Shown in pieces: positions 23,115 to 32,062 of a stretch of 64,000 nt of DNA. Below the pieces are notes generated by a model that worked only from the letters and a program-made list of their open reading frames with translations, did no database searches and was not told the DNA's origin. The position numbers and the translations under genes are program-made. Positions within the stretch are counted from its first letter, which is position 1; every line of letters begins with the position of its first letter. The stretch is from Channallabes apus (lineage: Eukaryota; Chordata; Actinopteri; Siluriformes; Clariidae). The DNA lies in assembly GCA_030522415.1 (NCBI GenBank), contig CM060113.1:11480065-11544064 (forward strand). The letters are read 5' to 3'.

Positions 23115-24410
23115 CAAATGAGTGTGTACTAAATTATTGTGTCTCAGAATTTACACAATTGACAGGTTCAGCTCCAGTCACGTCATCTAATCTTCAAATG
23201 TTGATAGATGAGATGGTCTGGTTCTGTTTGAATTGTATAAAGGAGTTGTAGATGTACTCTTCCCAGGGGTCATGTTAATGGTTTTGACAAAAGACCCTCA
23301 GAAACTTCCAAATTTCCTGCTTGAGCTTCCAGGAAAGGTACACTGATTTGTGCAGATTAATTTGCCATGGATAGCTTTGAAAGAGGAATGAAGATTTAGG
23401 GGAAAAAAATGGCAGTGGTTAAATTGTGGTGTGACCCTGTAAAATGGGGAGTGATCAAATCTATAGCAGTATAAGATGTGGGTGGTCATACTCCAGAATA
23501 TATTATAAATGGTATGTATGGCTATGGTACGTATGTACCTGTGATACATGTTCAGTCTTGGTTCAGAAGCCTTTCAAAATATTGTCAATGGATGCATTGC
23601 AGGATGTATTCCTGAACAACAGCCTCAACACAATACTTGTTCATGGCTTTGATCCCAAGTAGTAAGTGTGGATCTGACTATCTTCTAGGATAGTAGTGGC
23701 TACCAGCAGCTAAATGAAGCAGTCCCAAGCACTGTGGGGTGGCAATTTTTTTTTAGCTTATTACATTTCTTAAATGTGCAAAATGCAGTGGATTTTCAGC
23801 TGCTTTGATGTTTCTGCACTTTATATAAGTGGCTTTCTATTATAAGAGCTCACATCTCTTCCAGAAGATGACTGGTACATGGGTGGATCGAGGTAACCAA
23901 TGAAGATTAGATTGTGGGAAATTTAGTGATCAGGAAATTGTCTGCATGAATGACACTGTGGATGTGGAGAAGAACATTTTGCTTTATTATTTTTTCTGAC
24001 TGGGGTACCATCAACTGCTCTGAAAATCAAAGAGCCTGTCAGATGGATGAGAGTGATCTATGTCAGCCATGGTTTTCTGTTGGGAATATTCAGCTGTGCT
24101 GGAATCAACTAAAACAGGGACAAAATGGTCAGGTGCTTGTTTTACAGTCTGAAGAAACAGAAACTGTATACAAATCTGTACCTGTAATCTGTATCCACTC
24201 TTAAATCATAAGGCGACTGTCTGAAACTAAAATTGTTATTTGTTTGTTTGATTGATTGATTTTAAGGACAGATATATGATGGGGATTTTGTGTTTGGTTT
24301 AGAGATTTTTTGTGTTTTGAGATTTAGTTGTTACCAACATTTGCAGTTCCCGATTAACATCACAGTTTAGGTACAGTAGTAACTAAGTGAATATGAGTGA
24401 AACTTTTACT
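23115..24410. other. No gene seen
   Basis: Single-copy-looking sequence without a recognisable coding frame. Confidence 0.4.
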
Positions 24411-24413
24411 ATA

Positions 24414-24947
24414 CAGGGCCTTCTCAAAAAATTAGCATATTGTGATAAAGTTCATTATTTTCTGTAATGTACTGATAAACATTAGACTTTCATATATTTT
24501 AGATTCATTACACACAAACTGAAGTAGTAAAGCCTTTTAAATTTCTTTCTGTTTCTTACCCTCTTGCTTGAGGGTGTCAATGATGGCCTTCTGGACAGCA
24601 GTCAGGTCGGCAGTCATGATTGCGGTTTTGAGTAATGAACCAGGCTGGGAGTTTTTAAAAGCCTCAGGAATCTTTTGCAGGTGTTTAGAGTTAATTAGTT
24701 GATTGAGATGATTAGGTTAATGTCTCGTTTAGAGAACCTTTTCATGATATGCTAATTTTTTGAGATAGGGATTTTTGGGTTTTCATGAGCTGTATGCCAC
24801 AATCATCAATATTAAAACAATAAAAGACTTGAACTATTTCAGTTTGTGTGTAATGAATCTAAAATATATGAAAGTCTAATGTTCATCAGTACATTACAGA
24901 AAATAATGAACTTTATCACAATATGCTAATTTTTTGAGAAGGACCTG
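24414..24947 (-). mobile_element. Tc1 internal-deletion derivative (MITE), 534 bp
   Basis: The ends are near-identical to the Tc1 element at 7365-8739 (CAGGGCCTTCTCAAAAAATT and its inverse) and are flanked by TA (24412-24413 and 24948-24949). Between them only the first part of the transposase region remains on the minus strand (start codon and the equivalent of KAIIDTL), so it must move in trans if at all. Confidence 0.92.
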
Positions 24948-24949
24948 TA

Positions 24950-26025
24950 GGAACTAAGGGTATGTAGTTTAAATACATGCATGCATCCATAGATATACTG
25001 TACAGTATTAAATAAATAAATAAAAAATAGAAAATGTAAGGGAGAGTGCAATATTTGTTTTGTGTGATACTATTCTATGGTAGTAGGGTGCAATGCAGCA
25101 TGGAAACAAGCAGGTTTTAGTAGTCGGGTAAAGTGAAAAATGCAAAAATGTAGCATAATACACCCTGTAGCTGTCATAAATGTTGAACAAAAAATGAATG
25201 TTTTTTTTTTTTTTTTTTACTTGAGTGAGTGATTATAATTAAGCAGCCATATTGCCTGTGGGATAAACTGTCCCTGAATCTGTTTCTGCTTTGATGCTGA
25301 AGTACTGTCTTCCTGAAGGCAGTAGTAAGCAGAGACTGTGGCTCAGGTGGCTAGGGTCTTTTATAATCCTTGAAGCCCTGCTTCTACATCTCATTGTGTA
25401 AATTAGTCTTGAATGGATGGAAGCTTACCTCCATGAATGCTCTGGTCCATTTGTACTACCTGCTACAGAGGTCTACACTCCAAACCAGTGCAGTTTTCAA
25501 AGAAACAGGTAATTTTGAAAATCTGGAAGCTCTCAACATTACCATTATAGCACAATCTTTGGACTGTAGGGTTAATTCTAAACCACCTTAGCCAACATAG
25601 GTTGTGCCTTCTCCACTGTATCTCCAGTGGGTTTGGATTATGTGTTATTTTTTCATACATTCTGTAGGCTACTGACAACATCACAACAAGAGTTTTGTCA
25701 CTTTAGTTATTGTATTACTTTCCTCTTCCTACAATACTTTTGTCTGATACAGACCATAGGTATGCGTCAGCGTCTATTTTTTTCTCTGCTGTTGCTATAT
25801 GGTTACTGAACACTACGAGTTTTCTCTTATGAGCTCCAAACTTGACTTGCAGACTCCTGCCATGTTACTAAATGATTGGGTTGTGTATTAACAGTATGAG
25901 TGTTCATATATTAAATCTGCACATCCCTACCCTCATTCCACAAATGTCCATATAATTTTGCATTAAAAAAAAGTTTATTTAGCATTTCAGGGGAGATATT
26001 TTGAAATTACAATTGCATGAGGTTT
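24950..26025. other. No gene seen
   Basis: AT-rich with a T run at 25200-25218. No supported frame. Confidence 0.4.
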
Positions 26026-26030
26026 GACGA

Positions 26031-26381
26031 TGTCACGTTCTGCTCTATGTCTGTGTCGGATGTGTGTGCGAGACATGATCGCGGAGGCGAGCTGACGGTT
26101 TAACAAAGTTCTTTATTTTTAAGAATAAACAAAACTTAAACAATCCAACACAAACTAAACTTAAAAGACTAATGCTAGACGCCTGGCTGGAGTTCAGCCA
26201 GGCTATTTATAGCAAACCTAAACATAATTATCAAATTAACTTCCCTCGGTTCAGGTGAGCTTCTACGTCACCTGACCGAGGTGCAAACTGGGAAAAGAAG
26301 TCCAAAAAACGAAACTTAAAACGAACTACAAAACAAAAGTCAAAACGGGCGTTAGGTGCCCTCTAGGGGTCAACCGTCACA
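26031..26381 (-). repeat. 3' LTR
   Basis: 351 bp. In element sense it starts TGTGACGG and ends GTGACA. 349 of 351 positions are identical to the other LTR. Confidence 0.95.
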
Positions 26382-29300
26382 GTACCCCCCCCAAAAAAAT
26401 GCTCCTCTGGAGCATCATCGGAGGCCCCGGACACCCACCCCAATGTTCTACCTTCCACCTCCTGACCAGGAGGCTGGGTGACGGGGCTGGAGACGTGCTC
26501 GGCGGTGGCAGAGCTGGAGACGTGCTCGGCCGTGGCTGGGCTAGAGACGTGCTCGGCCGTGGCAGGGCTGGAGACGTGCTCGGCCGTGGCAGGGCTGGAG
26601 ACGTGCTCGGCCGTGGCAGGGCTGGAGTCGTGCTCGGCCGTGGCAGGGCTGGAGTCGTGCTCGGCCGTGGCAGGGCTGGTGACGTGCTCGGCCGTGGCAG
26701 GGCTGGTGACGTGCTCGGCCGTGGCAGGGCTGGTGACGTGCTCGGCCGTGGCAGGGCTGGTGACGTGCTCGGCCGTGGCAGGGCTGGTGCTGCACTCGAC
26801 GACGGCGTAGGAGCGGTCACTGCGCTCGACGACGACGTTGGAGCGGTCACTGCGCTCGACGACGGCGTTGGAGCGGTCACTGCGCTCGACGACGGCGTTG
26901 GAGCGGTCACGGCGCTCGACGACGGCGTTGGAGCGTGCACGGCGCTCGACGACGGCGTTGGAGCGTGCACGGCGCTCGACGACGGCGTTGGAGCGTGCAC
27001 GGCGCTCGACGACGGCGTTGGAGCGTGCACGGCGCTCGACGACGGCGTTGGAGCGTGCACGGCGCTCGACGACGGCGTTGGAGCTTGGGCGGAGCTCGAC
27101 GACGGCGTTGGAGCTTGTGCGGAGCTCGACGACTGCGTTGGAGCTTGTGCGGAGCTCGACGACTGCGTTGGAGCTTGTGCGGAGCTCGACGACTGCGTTG
27201 GAGCTTGTGCGGAGCTCGACGACTGCGTTGGAGCTTGTGCGGAGCTCGACGACTGCGTTGGAGCTATTGCAGAGCTCAACAGCGGCGTTGGAGCGTGCAC
27301 TGCGCTCGACGACGACGTTGGAGCTTTTGCAAAGCTCAACAGCGGCGTTGGAGCGTGCACTGCGCTCGACGATGACGTTGGAGCTTTTGCAGAGCTCAAC
27401 CGCGGCGTTGGAGCGTGCATTGCGCTCGACGACGACGTTGGAGCTTTTGCAAAGCTCAACAGCGGCGTTGGAGCGTGCACTGCGCTCGACGACGACGTTG
27501 GAGCTTTTGCAGAGCTCAACCGCGGCGTTGGAGCGTGCATTGCGCTCGACGACGACGTTGGAGCTTTTGCAGAGCTCAACAGCGGCGTTGGAGCGGTCAC
27601 TGCGCTCGACGACGGCTGTGGAGCGGTCACTGCGCTCGACGACGGCGGTGGAGCGGTCACTGCGCTCGACGGCGGCGTGGGAGCGGTCACTGCGCTCGAC
27701 GGCGGCGTGGGAGCGTGCAGTGCGCTCGACGGCGGCGTGGGAGCGTGCAGTGCGCTCGACTGCGGCGTGGGAGCGTGCAGTGCGCTCGACTGCGGCGTGG
27801 GAGCGTGCAGTGCGCTCGACTGCGGCGTGGGAGCGTGCAGTGCGCTCGACTGCGGCGTGGGAGCGTGCAGTGCGCTCGACAGCGGCGTGGGAGCGTGCAG
27901 TGCGCTCGACAGCGGCGTGGGAGCGTGCAGTGCGCTCGACAGCGGCGTGGGAGCGTGCAGTGCGCTCGACAGCGGCGTGGGAGCGTGCAGTGCGCTCGAC
28001 AGCGGCGTGGGAGCGTGCAGTGCGCTCGACAGCGGCGTGGGAGCGTGCAGTGCGCTCGACAGCGGCGTGGGAGCGTGCAGTGCGCTCGACAGCGGCGTGG
28101 GAGCGTGCAGTGCGCTCGACAGCGGCGTGGGAGCGTGCAGTGCGCTCGACAGCGGCGTGGGAGCGTGCAGTGCGCTCGACAGCGGCGAGGGAGCGTGCAG
28201 TGCGCTCGACAGCGGCGAGGGAGCGTGCAGTGCGCTCGACAGCGGCGAGGGAGCGTGCAGTGCGCTCGACAGCGGCGAGGGAGCGTGCAGGGCGCTCGAC
28301 AGCGGCGAGCGAGCGTGCAGGGCGCTCGACAGCGGCGTTGGAGCGTACTCGGCGCTCGACAGCGGCGTTGGAGCGTACTCGGCGCTCGACAGCGGCGTTG
28401 GAGCGCACTCGGCGCTCGACAGCGGCGTTGGAGCGCACTCGGCGCTCGACAGCGGCGTTGGAGCGCACTCGGCGCTCGACAGCGGCGTTGGAGCGCACTC
28501 GGCGCTCGACAGCGGCGTTGGAGCGTGCAGTGCGCTCGACGACGACTCTGGAGCGTGCCGTGCGTTCGCCAGTTCAACGTCGTCCTCAAAGCCGGGAGGC
28601 GGCGGCAGAACAGGTGCATGGGACAGCGGCTGCTGGCGTGCTAGCTCGCTATCCTCGAAGCCGGGAGGCGGCGGCAGAACAGGTGCATGGGACAGCGGCT
28701 GCTGGCGTGCTAGCTCGCTATCCTCGAAGCCGGGAGGCGGCGGCAGAACAGGTGCATGGGACAGCGGCTGCTGGCGTGCTAGCTCGCTATCCTCGAAGCC
28801 GGGAGGCGGCGGCAGAACAGGTGTCTTGGTCGTTGGAGCTTGTGCAGGGCTCGACGGCGTTGGAGCGTGCACGGCGCTCGACTGCAGCGTTGGAGCGTGC
28901 ACGGCGCTCGACTGCAGCGTTGGAGCGTGCACGGCGCTCGACTGCAGCGTTGGCGCGTGCACGGCGCTCGACTGCAGCGTTGGAGCGTGCACGGCGCTCG
29001 ACTGCAACGTTGGAGCGTGCACGGCGCTCGACTGCAACGTTGGAGCGTGCACGGCGCTCGACTGCAACGTTGGCGAGAGAGGAGAAAGCTCCGAGCCCGC
29101 TTCGCGGTTGTCCCGGAAGTGGAGGATCATGCGCTGCATCTCCTCCACCTGCTCCCGTATTTCTCGCAATTGCTCCGGAATCCACCACATGCGCTCCTTT
29201 TCTCTCTGCTGCTGCTCCACCTGGGGTTCTCTCTCCCCCGTGTCACCCCCGTACTTGGGCTTCCTGGTCCTTCTCTTCCGGCCGATGCGGGGAACCACGT

Positions 29301-29649
29301 GACCCCACGTTGCGTCGCTACCAAATGGCGTCCGCCTAATGGCGAGCCTGCAGCCTTCCCAGCTCTGTGGTGTCTTTCCTTCTCTCTCCCGCATGTGCTC
29401 CTGTTTCGCTAGCTGGTTGTACTTCCAGCTCCGGTACATATCTACCTCGCCGTTTTCCAGCCAGCAATACTCCCAGTCGCCACTCCTCTCTTCCTCGCTG
29501 TCCTCCAGCCAGTTCGCCAGCTCGGGCAAGATGGTATCTGCGCCCCCCCCAAAATAATCCAGGGAGAGATCCTCCGCCATGCCTCTTGTATGGTCTAGCA
29601 TTCTGTCACGTTCTGCTCTATGTCTGTGTCGGATGTGTGTGCGAGGCAT
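26377..29649 (-). CDS. Long repeat protein of the LTR element (Gag-position, unrecognised)
   Basis: The first ATG after the predicted transcript start is at 29649 in U5 and gives 1090 residues. A second in-frame ATG just past the primer site (29580, MAEDLSLDYF) gives 1067 and is the more conventional start. Counting from MAEDL, about 170 residues are unique: an acidic region (LANWLEDSEEER, residues 21-32), two W/Y-rich patches, a basic cluster GRKRRTRKPK (100-109) and a likely coiled coil (about 119-156). The rest is tandem repeats: seven TLQSSAVHAP, about four units of 23 residues with PVLPPPPGFED, about 59 ten-residue units of type APTPxSSAxH, and about ten nine-residue ALPRPSTSP units. I see no zinc knuckle, protease or polymerase. 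The stop codon overlaps the 3' LTR. This frame, not the others open here, continues into unique sequence at both ends and follows element orientation. The function is unknown; a structural Gag-like role is only an inference from position. Confidence 0.6.
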   Translation of the reverse strand: MPRTHIRHRHRAERDRMLDHTRGMAEDLSLDYFGGGADTILPELANWLEDSEEERSGDWEYCWLENGEVDMYRSWKYNQLAKQEHMREREGKTPQSWEGCRLAIRRTPFGSDATWGHVVPRIGRKRRTRKPKYGGDTGEREPQVEQQQREKERMWWIPEQLREIREQVEEMQRMILHFRDNREAGSELSPLSPTLQSSAVHAPTLQSSAVHAPTLQSSAVHAPTLQSSAVHAPTLQSSAVHAPTLQSSAVHAPTLQSSAVHAPTPSSPAQAPTTKTPVLPPPPGFEDSELARQQPLSHAPVLPPPPGFEDSELARQQPLSHAPVLPPPPGFEDSELARQQPLSHAPVLPPPPGFEDDVELANARHAPESSSSALHAPTPLSSAECAPTPLSSAECAPTPLSSAECAPTPLSSAECAPTPLSSAEYAPTPLSSAEYAPTPLSSALHARSPLSSALHAPSPLSSALHAPSPLSSALHAPSPLSSALHAPSPLSSALHAPTPLSSALHAPTPLSSALHAPTPLSSALHAPTPLSSALHAPTPLSSALHAPTPLSSALHAPTPLSSALHAPTPLSSALHAPTPLSSALHAPTPLSSALHAPTPQSSALHAPTPQSSALHAPTPQSSALHAPTPQSSALHAPTPPSSALHAPTPPSSAVTAPTPPSSAVTAPPPSSSAVTAPQPSSSAVTAPTPLLSSAKAPTSSSSAMHAPTPRLSSAKAPTSSSSAVHAPTPLLSFAKAPTSSSSAMHAPTPRLSSAKAPTSSSSAVHAPTPLLSFAKAPTSSSSAVHAPTPLLSSAIAPTQSSSSAQAPTQSSSSAQAPTQSSSSAQAPTQSSSSAQAPTQSSSSAQAPTPSSSSAQAPTPSSSAVHAPTPSSSAVHAPTPSSSAVHAPTPSSSAVHAPTPSSSAVHAPTPSSSAVTAPTPSSSAVTAPTPSSSAVTAPTSSSSAVTAPTPSSSAAPALPRPSTSPALPRPSTSPALPRPSTSPALPRPSTSPALPRPSTTPALPRPSTTPALPRPSTSPALPRPSTSPALPRPSTSLAQPRPSTSPALPPPSTSPAPSPSLLVRRWKVEHWGGCPGPPMMLQRSIFLGGVL
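26382..26400 (-). promoter_or_regulatory. Polypurine tract of the LTR element
   Basis: In sense orientation seven T, eight G and TAC precede the 3' LTR. The G run is the likely plus-strand primer. It is also inside the open frame. Confidence 0.7.
26507..26790. repeat. 27-bp minisatellite block
   Basis: About ten units of 27 bp (gtgctcggccgtggcagggc core) encode the nonapeptide ALPRPSTSP on the minus strand. Confidence 0.9.
26790..28570. repeat. 30-bp minisatellite block, about 59 units
   Basis: Unit gctcgac-(3 nt)-ggcg-(5 nt)-gcg plus a variable hexamer. Variants are clustered: neighbouring units share the same substitutions. At about 27271-27600 alternating variants make a 60-bp higher-order unit. 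Every unit is a multiple of three, so frames are preserved when copy number changes. Confidence 0.95.
28580..28825. repeat. 69-bp repeat block
   Basis: About 3.5 units of 69 bp, nearly identical, containing cctcgaagccgggaggcggc. They encode the 23-residue PPPPGFED units on the minus strand. Confidence 0.92.
28850..29075. repeat. 30-bp minisatellite block, about seven units
   Basis: Units of cgttggagcgtgcacggcgc plus ten more bases. They encode TLQSSAVHAP on the minus strand. Confidence 0.93.
29593..29603 (-). promoter_or_regulatory. Predicted self-priming primer-binding site
   Basis: In element sense the 5' LTR is followed by G, then AATGCTAGAC. There is no TGG, which a tRNA 3' end would need. 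AATGCTAGAC is the exact complement of GTCTAGCATT, which lies in the LTR (29744-29753) at the predicted 5' end of the RNA. In Tf1 and sushi elements the first 11 or so bases of the transcript fold onto such a site, are cleaved, and prime reverse transcription. Confidence 0.6.
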
Positions 29650-29954
29650 GATCGCGGAGGCGAGCTGACGGTTTAACAAAGTTCTTTATTTTTAAGAATA
29701 AACAAAACTTAAACAATCCAACACAAACTAAACTTAAAAGACTAATGCTAGACGCCTGGCTGGAGTTCAGCCAGGCTATTTATAGCAAACCTAAACATAA
29801 TTATCAAATTAACTTCCCTCGGTTCAGGTGAGCTTCTACGTCACCTGACCGAGGTGCAAACTGGGAAAAGAAGTCCAAAAAACGAAACTTAAAACGAACT
29901 ACAAAACAAAAGTCAAAACGGGCGTTAGGCGCCCTCTAGGGGTCAACCGTCACA
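29604..29954 (-). repeat. 5' LTR
   Basis: 351 bp. It contains a TATAAATAG box, a 9-bp hairpin just after it, the predicted transcript start and an AATAAA signal (29685-29690) for the R region. Confidence 0.95.
29776..29784 (-). promoter_or_regulatory. TATA box of the LTR element
   Basis: Minus-strand TATAAATAG. The predicted start of transcription, 31-32 bases downstream, falls at 29753-29754, where the self-primer sequence begins. A perfect 9-bp stem (GCCTGGCTG/CAGCCAGGC) occupies most of the gap between them. Confidence 0.65.
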
Positions 29955-30122
29955 GACGATGAGTGGCCAAATGAGTGAAATCTGTGGATCTTTTGTGGTT
30001 TATTAAACTTTAGAGACTGTTTTTGGTAAGATCCCTAAAAGATTCATATGATTCAATGGGTCATTACTCTCTTTATACAAAAGAAAATAAAGATTGCTTT
30101 TTTCTTTTTTTTTCCCCAAGAA

Positions 30123-30163
30123 AACAGCAGCATTAGTTTTTTATTGTTGTTGGAAAAAGAGAG

Positions 30164-30223
<60 letters not shown>

Positions 30224-30228
30224 CTCTC

Positions 30229-30284
<56 letters not shown>

Positions 30285-30323
30285 CTCTCTTTTTCCAACA
30301 ACAATAAAAAACTAATGCTGCTG

Positions 30324-30325
<2 letters not shown>
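30123..30325. repeat. Perfect 47-bp palindrome arms around (TA)n
   Basis: The left arm (30123-30169) and right arm (30279-30325) are exact inverted copies that start aacagcagcattag. They are separated by TA runs. A third short piece of the arm (aaaagctctcttttt) sits between the two TA runs at about 30218. A further TA run and an AAT repeat (30369-30402) follow. Confidence 0.9.
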
Positions 30326-30360
<35 letters not shown>

Positions 30361-30366
30361 TGTTAA

Positions 30367-30403
<37 letters not shown>

Positions 30404-30404
30404 C

Positions 30405-31620
30405 TGGCCTTGGGTTCTATAAGATGCGTTTTGACTTTGTTGATAATTGAGTGTCATGTTTTGGATGTCCTCTGAGTGTGATATTTTTTTCTTCTCTGTT
30501 CATGCTGATACTCTTTGTAATATAATCAGAGCTGCAGTGCTACTTGTTAGTACTGGAGCTGGCCTATGGTGGGTACATGTGTGCCCATGGAGGGTTATCA
30601 CAATATAGTAACTCCTACACAGTTTTCAGTGTTATTACAATCTGTTCCGTAAAGTGAAAGATTGTCTCATTATTATTTATATTAGTAGTGGTAGTAGAAG
30701 TATGTAGTAGTAAGAGGAAATAAGAGGAAAGTCCTCAGCGTCTTTTCTTGTAGAGCCTCTGTACTGACAGTTAAGGGAAAGAGGAACAATTGTGGTCCAC
30801 TCTAACCATCTTACTTATTATCTTGTCAAAAAACTATAGATCCAGTTTAGGCCCAGTTTCTGTTCTTAGTAATCAGTTTGGGGTTTTCAGTGAAAGCCTT
30901 TGCACAATGTTAATATTTGGGCTGATAGACTGTACGGTATATACTGCACGCCACTATTTTCACTTTTGGTACATACTAAATTGCATTTTGTTGCTTAATA
31001 CAAAATTTAACATACAGTATACAGTATATCTATCTACAGTTACTGAGTAATTGTTTCAATCCTGTTTTTTTTAGAAATTCTAATAATTATATATTATATA
31101 TTACTGTATTACTGCTGAAGTGTGTGTCTGTTTTGGCAGATATTGAAGACACCACAGTATGAAGCTGTTCTTATGCAAGCAAAACATGCCAGGGATGCAT
31201 CATATATTTTGGGATGCATAAAAATGTACAACACGTTGGCGATTAAGTCTGTACTGAAATATACAGTACTTACATATTCATAGATTGTTAAAGTAAACTT
31301 TAATTTTACATATAACGTAACACATAATCACACAAACATGAAAAAAGCATTATATACTCAAGATTGTACACTAACCTCAAGATTCCAGTAGTAGCAGCAT
31401 GTAATAAGAGAAAGATGCGGAAGATGTTTGCAGATGTGTTGTGAGCGTACATAGGACAGATTTACAGGTAAGATGAGTTTAACGCCAGCTGAAGATCTGA
31501 TTCAAACGGAGTCATGCGCTATCCAGATAGTCGCACTGCGCTGTATTTGCACAGATATTTGGTTCAATCGGGTGCCATGGTTTCGGGCCACTTTTGATGT
31601 GTTTGTTTTCACATACACTT
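30405..31620. other. No gene seen
   Basis: AT-rich. No recognisable frame before the hAT relic at 31626. Confidence 0.4.
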
Positions 31621-31625
31621 CGACA

Positions 31626-31909
31626 ATGGAAGAAGACGGTGCAGTAGCAGTGAGTTTGTTTACATGTGACGAAACAAACAATGAGGAGATTGTAAAGAAA
31701 AAAGGTGCATCGTCTGTGGTGTGGAATTGGTTTGGTTAGAAGAAAAGTGATACGAATGAGATGAACGTGATTTGGAAGGTACGCAAGTGCACTGCTTTAA
31801 CAAGTGGTGGAAACACGTCAAACCTTTTCTATCATCTGAAATCCAAGAATCCAAACGAATATGGCCAAAGTGAAAAAAATGCAGCAAACCTCAACAATTC
31901 ACAGTTTAA
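31626..31909 (+). pseudogene. hAT-type (ZBED-like) transposase N-terminal relic
   Basis: The frame starts MEEDGAVAVSLFTCDETNNE, continues KKKGASSVVWNWFG, meets a stop, then reads TSGGNTSNLFYHLKSKNPNE. This follows the BED zinc-finger pattern at the N-terminus of many hAT transposases (S-V-V-W-x-x-F-G, G-N-T-x-N-L-x-x-H-L). The first zinc cysteine pair is damaged (IWKVRKC) and the last histidine is replaced by N. It is non-functional. It lies to the left of a hAT-like terminus at about 32062. Confidence 0.7.
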
Positions 31910-31974
31910 ATAAAATTACATTATGTAAAACAGTTTCTTTGTGTTTGAATTTTTATTTATGCATTTTCAGATAC

Positions 31975-32062
31975 AAATGGGTATATTGTGTTATATATCG
32001 TTATCAAGGTAGAAAATCACTTCTACCGTGATAGAAGATTTTGGTTATATCGCCCACCCCTA
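31975..32062. mobile_element. Right terminus of a hAT-like element (GGGGTGGGCGATAT type)
   Basis: Inverted, the end reads TAGGGGTGGGCGATATAACC, a typical fish hAT terminus. The BED relic at 31626-31909 probably belongs to this element. The left terminus was not found. Confidence 0.5.

Larger units (their letters stand above)
26031..29954 (-). mobile_element. Young non-autonomous LTR retrotransposon with repeat-protein ORF
   Basis: Two direct 351-bp repeats (26031-26381 and 29604-29954) start TGTCACGTTC and end CCGTCACA on the plus strand. They differ at only two positions (26073/29646 and 26357/29930) and are flanked by the 5-bp duplication gacga (26026-26030 and 29955-29959). The element runs on the minus strand. 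It has a TATA box in the right LTR, a primer-binding region at 29593-29603, one long frame, and a purine tract (T7G8 then TAC) next to the left LTR. There is no protease, reverse transcriptase, RNase H or integrase, so it depends on another element. The primer arrangement points to the Tf1/sushi branch of Ty3/gypsy. Confidence 0.93.

Noticed and set aside
26790..28570. CRISPR-like array of about 30-bp repeats
   Set aside because: Units are directly adjacent with no unique spacers, and the sequence is eukaryotic. It is a coding minisatellite.
26399..29412. Very long plus-strand frames (833-967 codons) and alternative minus-strand frames (711, 310 codons)
   Set aside because: They are open only because the 27/30/69-bp units lack stops in most frames. 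They start or end within the repeats or run against the element's LTR, TATA and purine-tract orientation.
26031..29954. Autonomous retrotransposon or endogenous retrovirus
   Set aside because: There is no protease, reverse transcriptase, integrase or envelope frame anywhere between the LTRs.
30048..30457. Tyr/Ile-repeat frames
   Set aside because: Translation of TA microsatellites. The same applies to 37455-37991 and 35039-35402.
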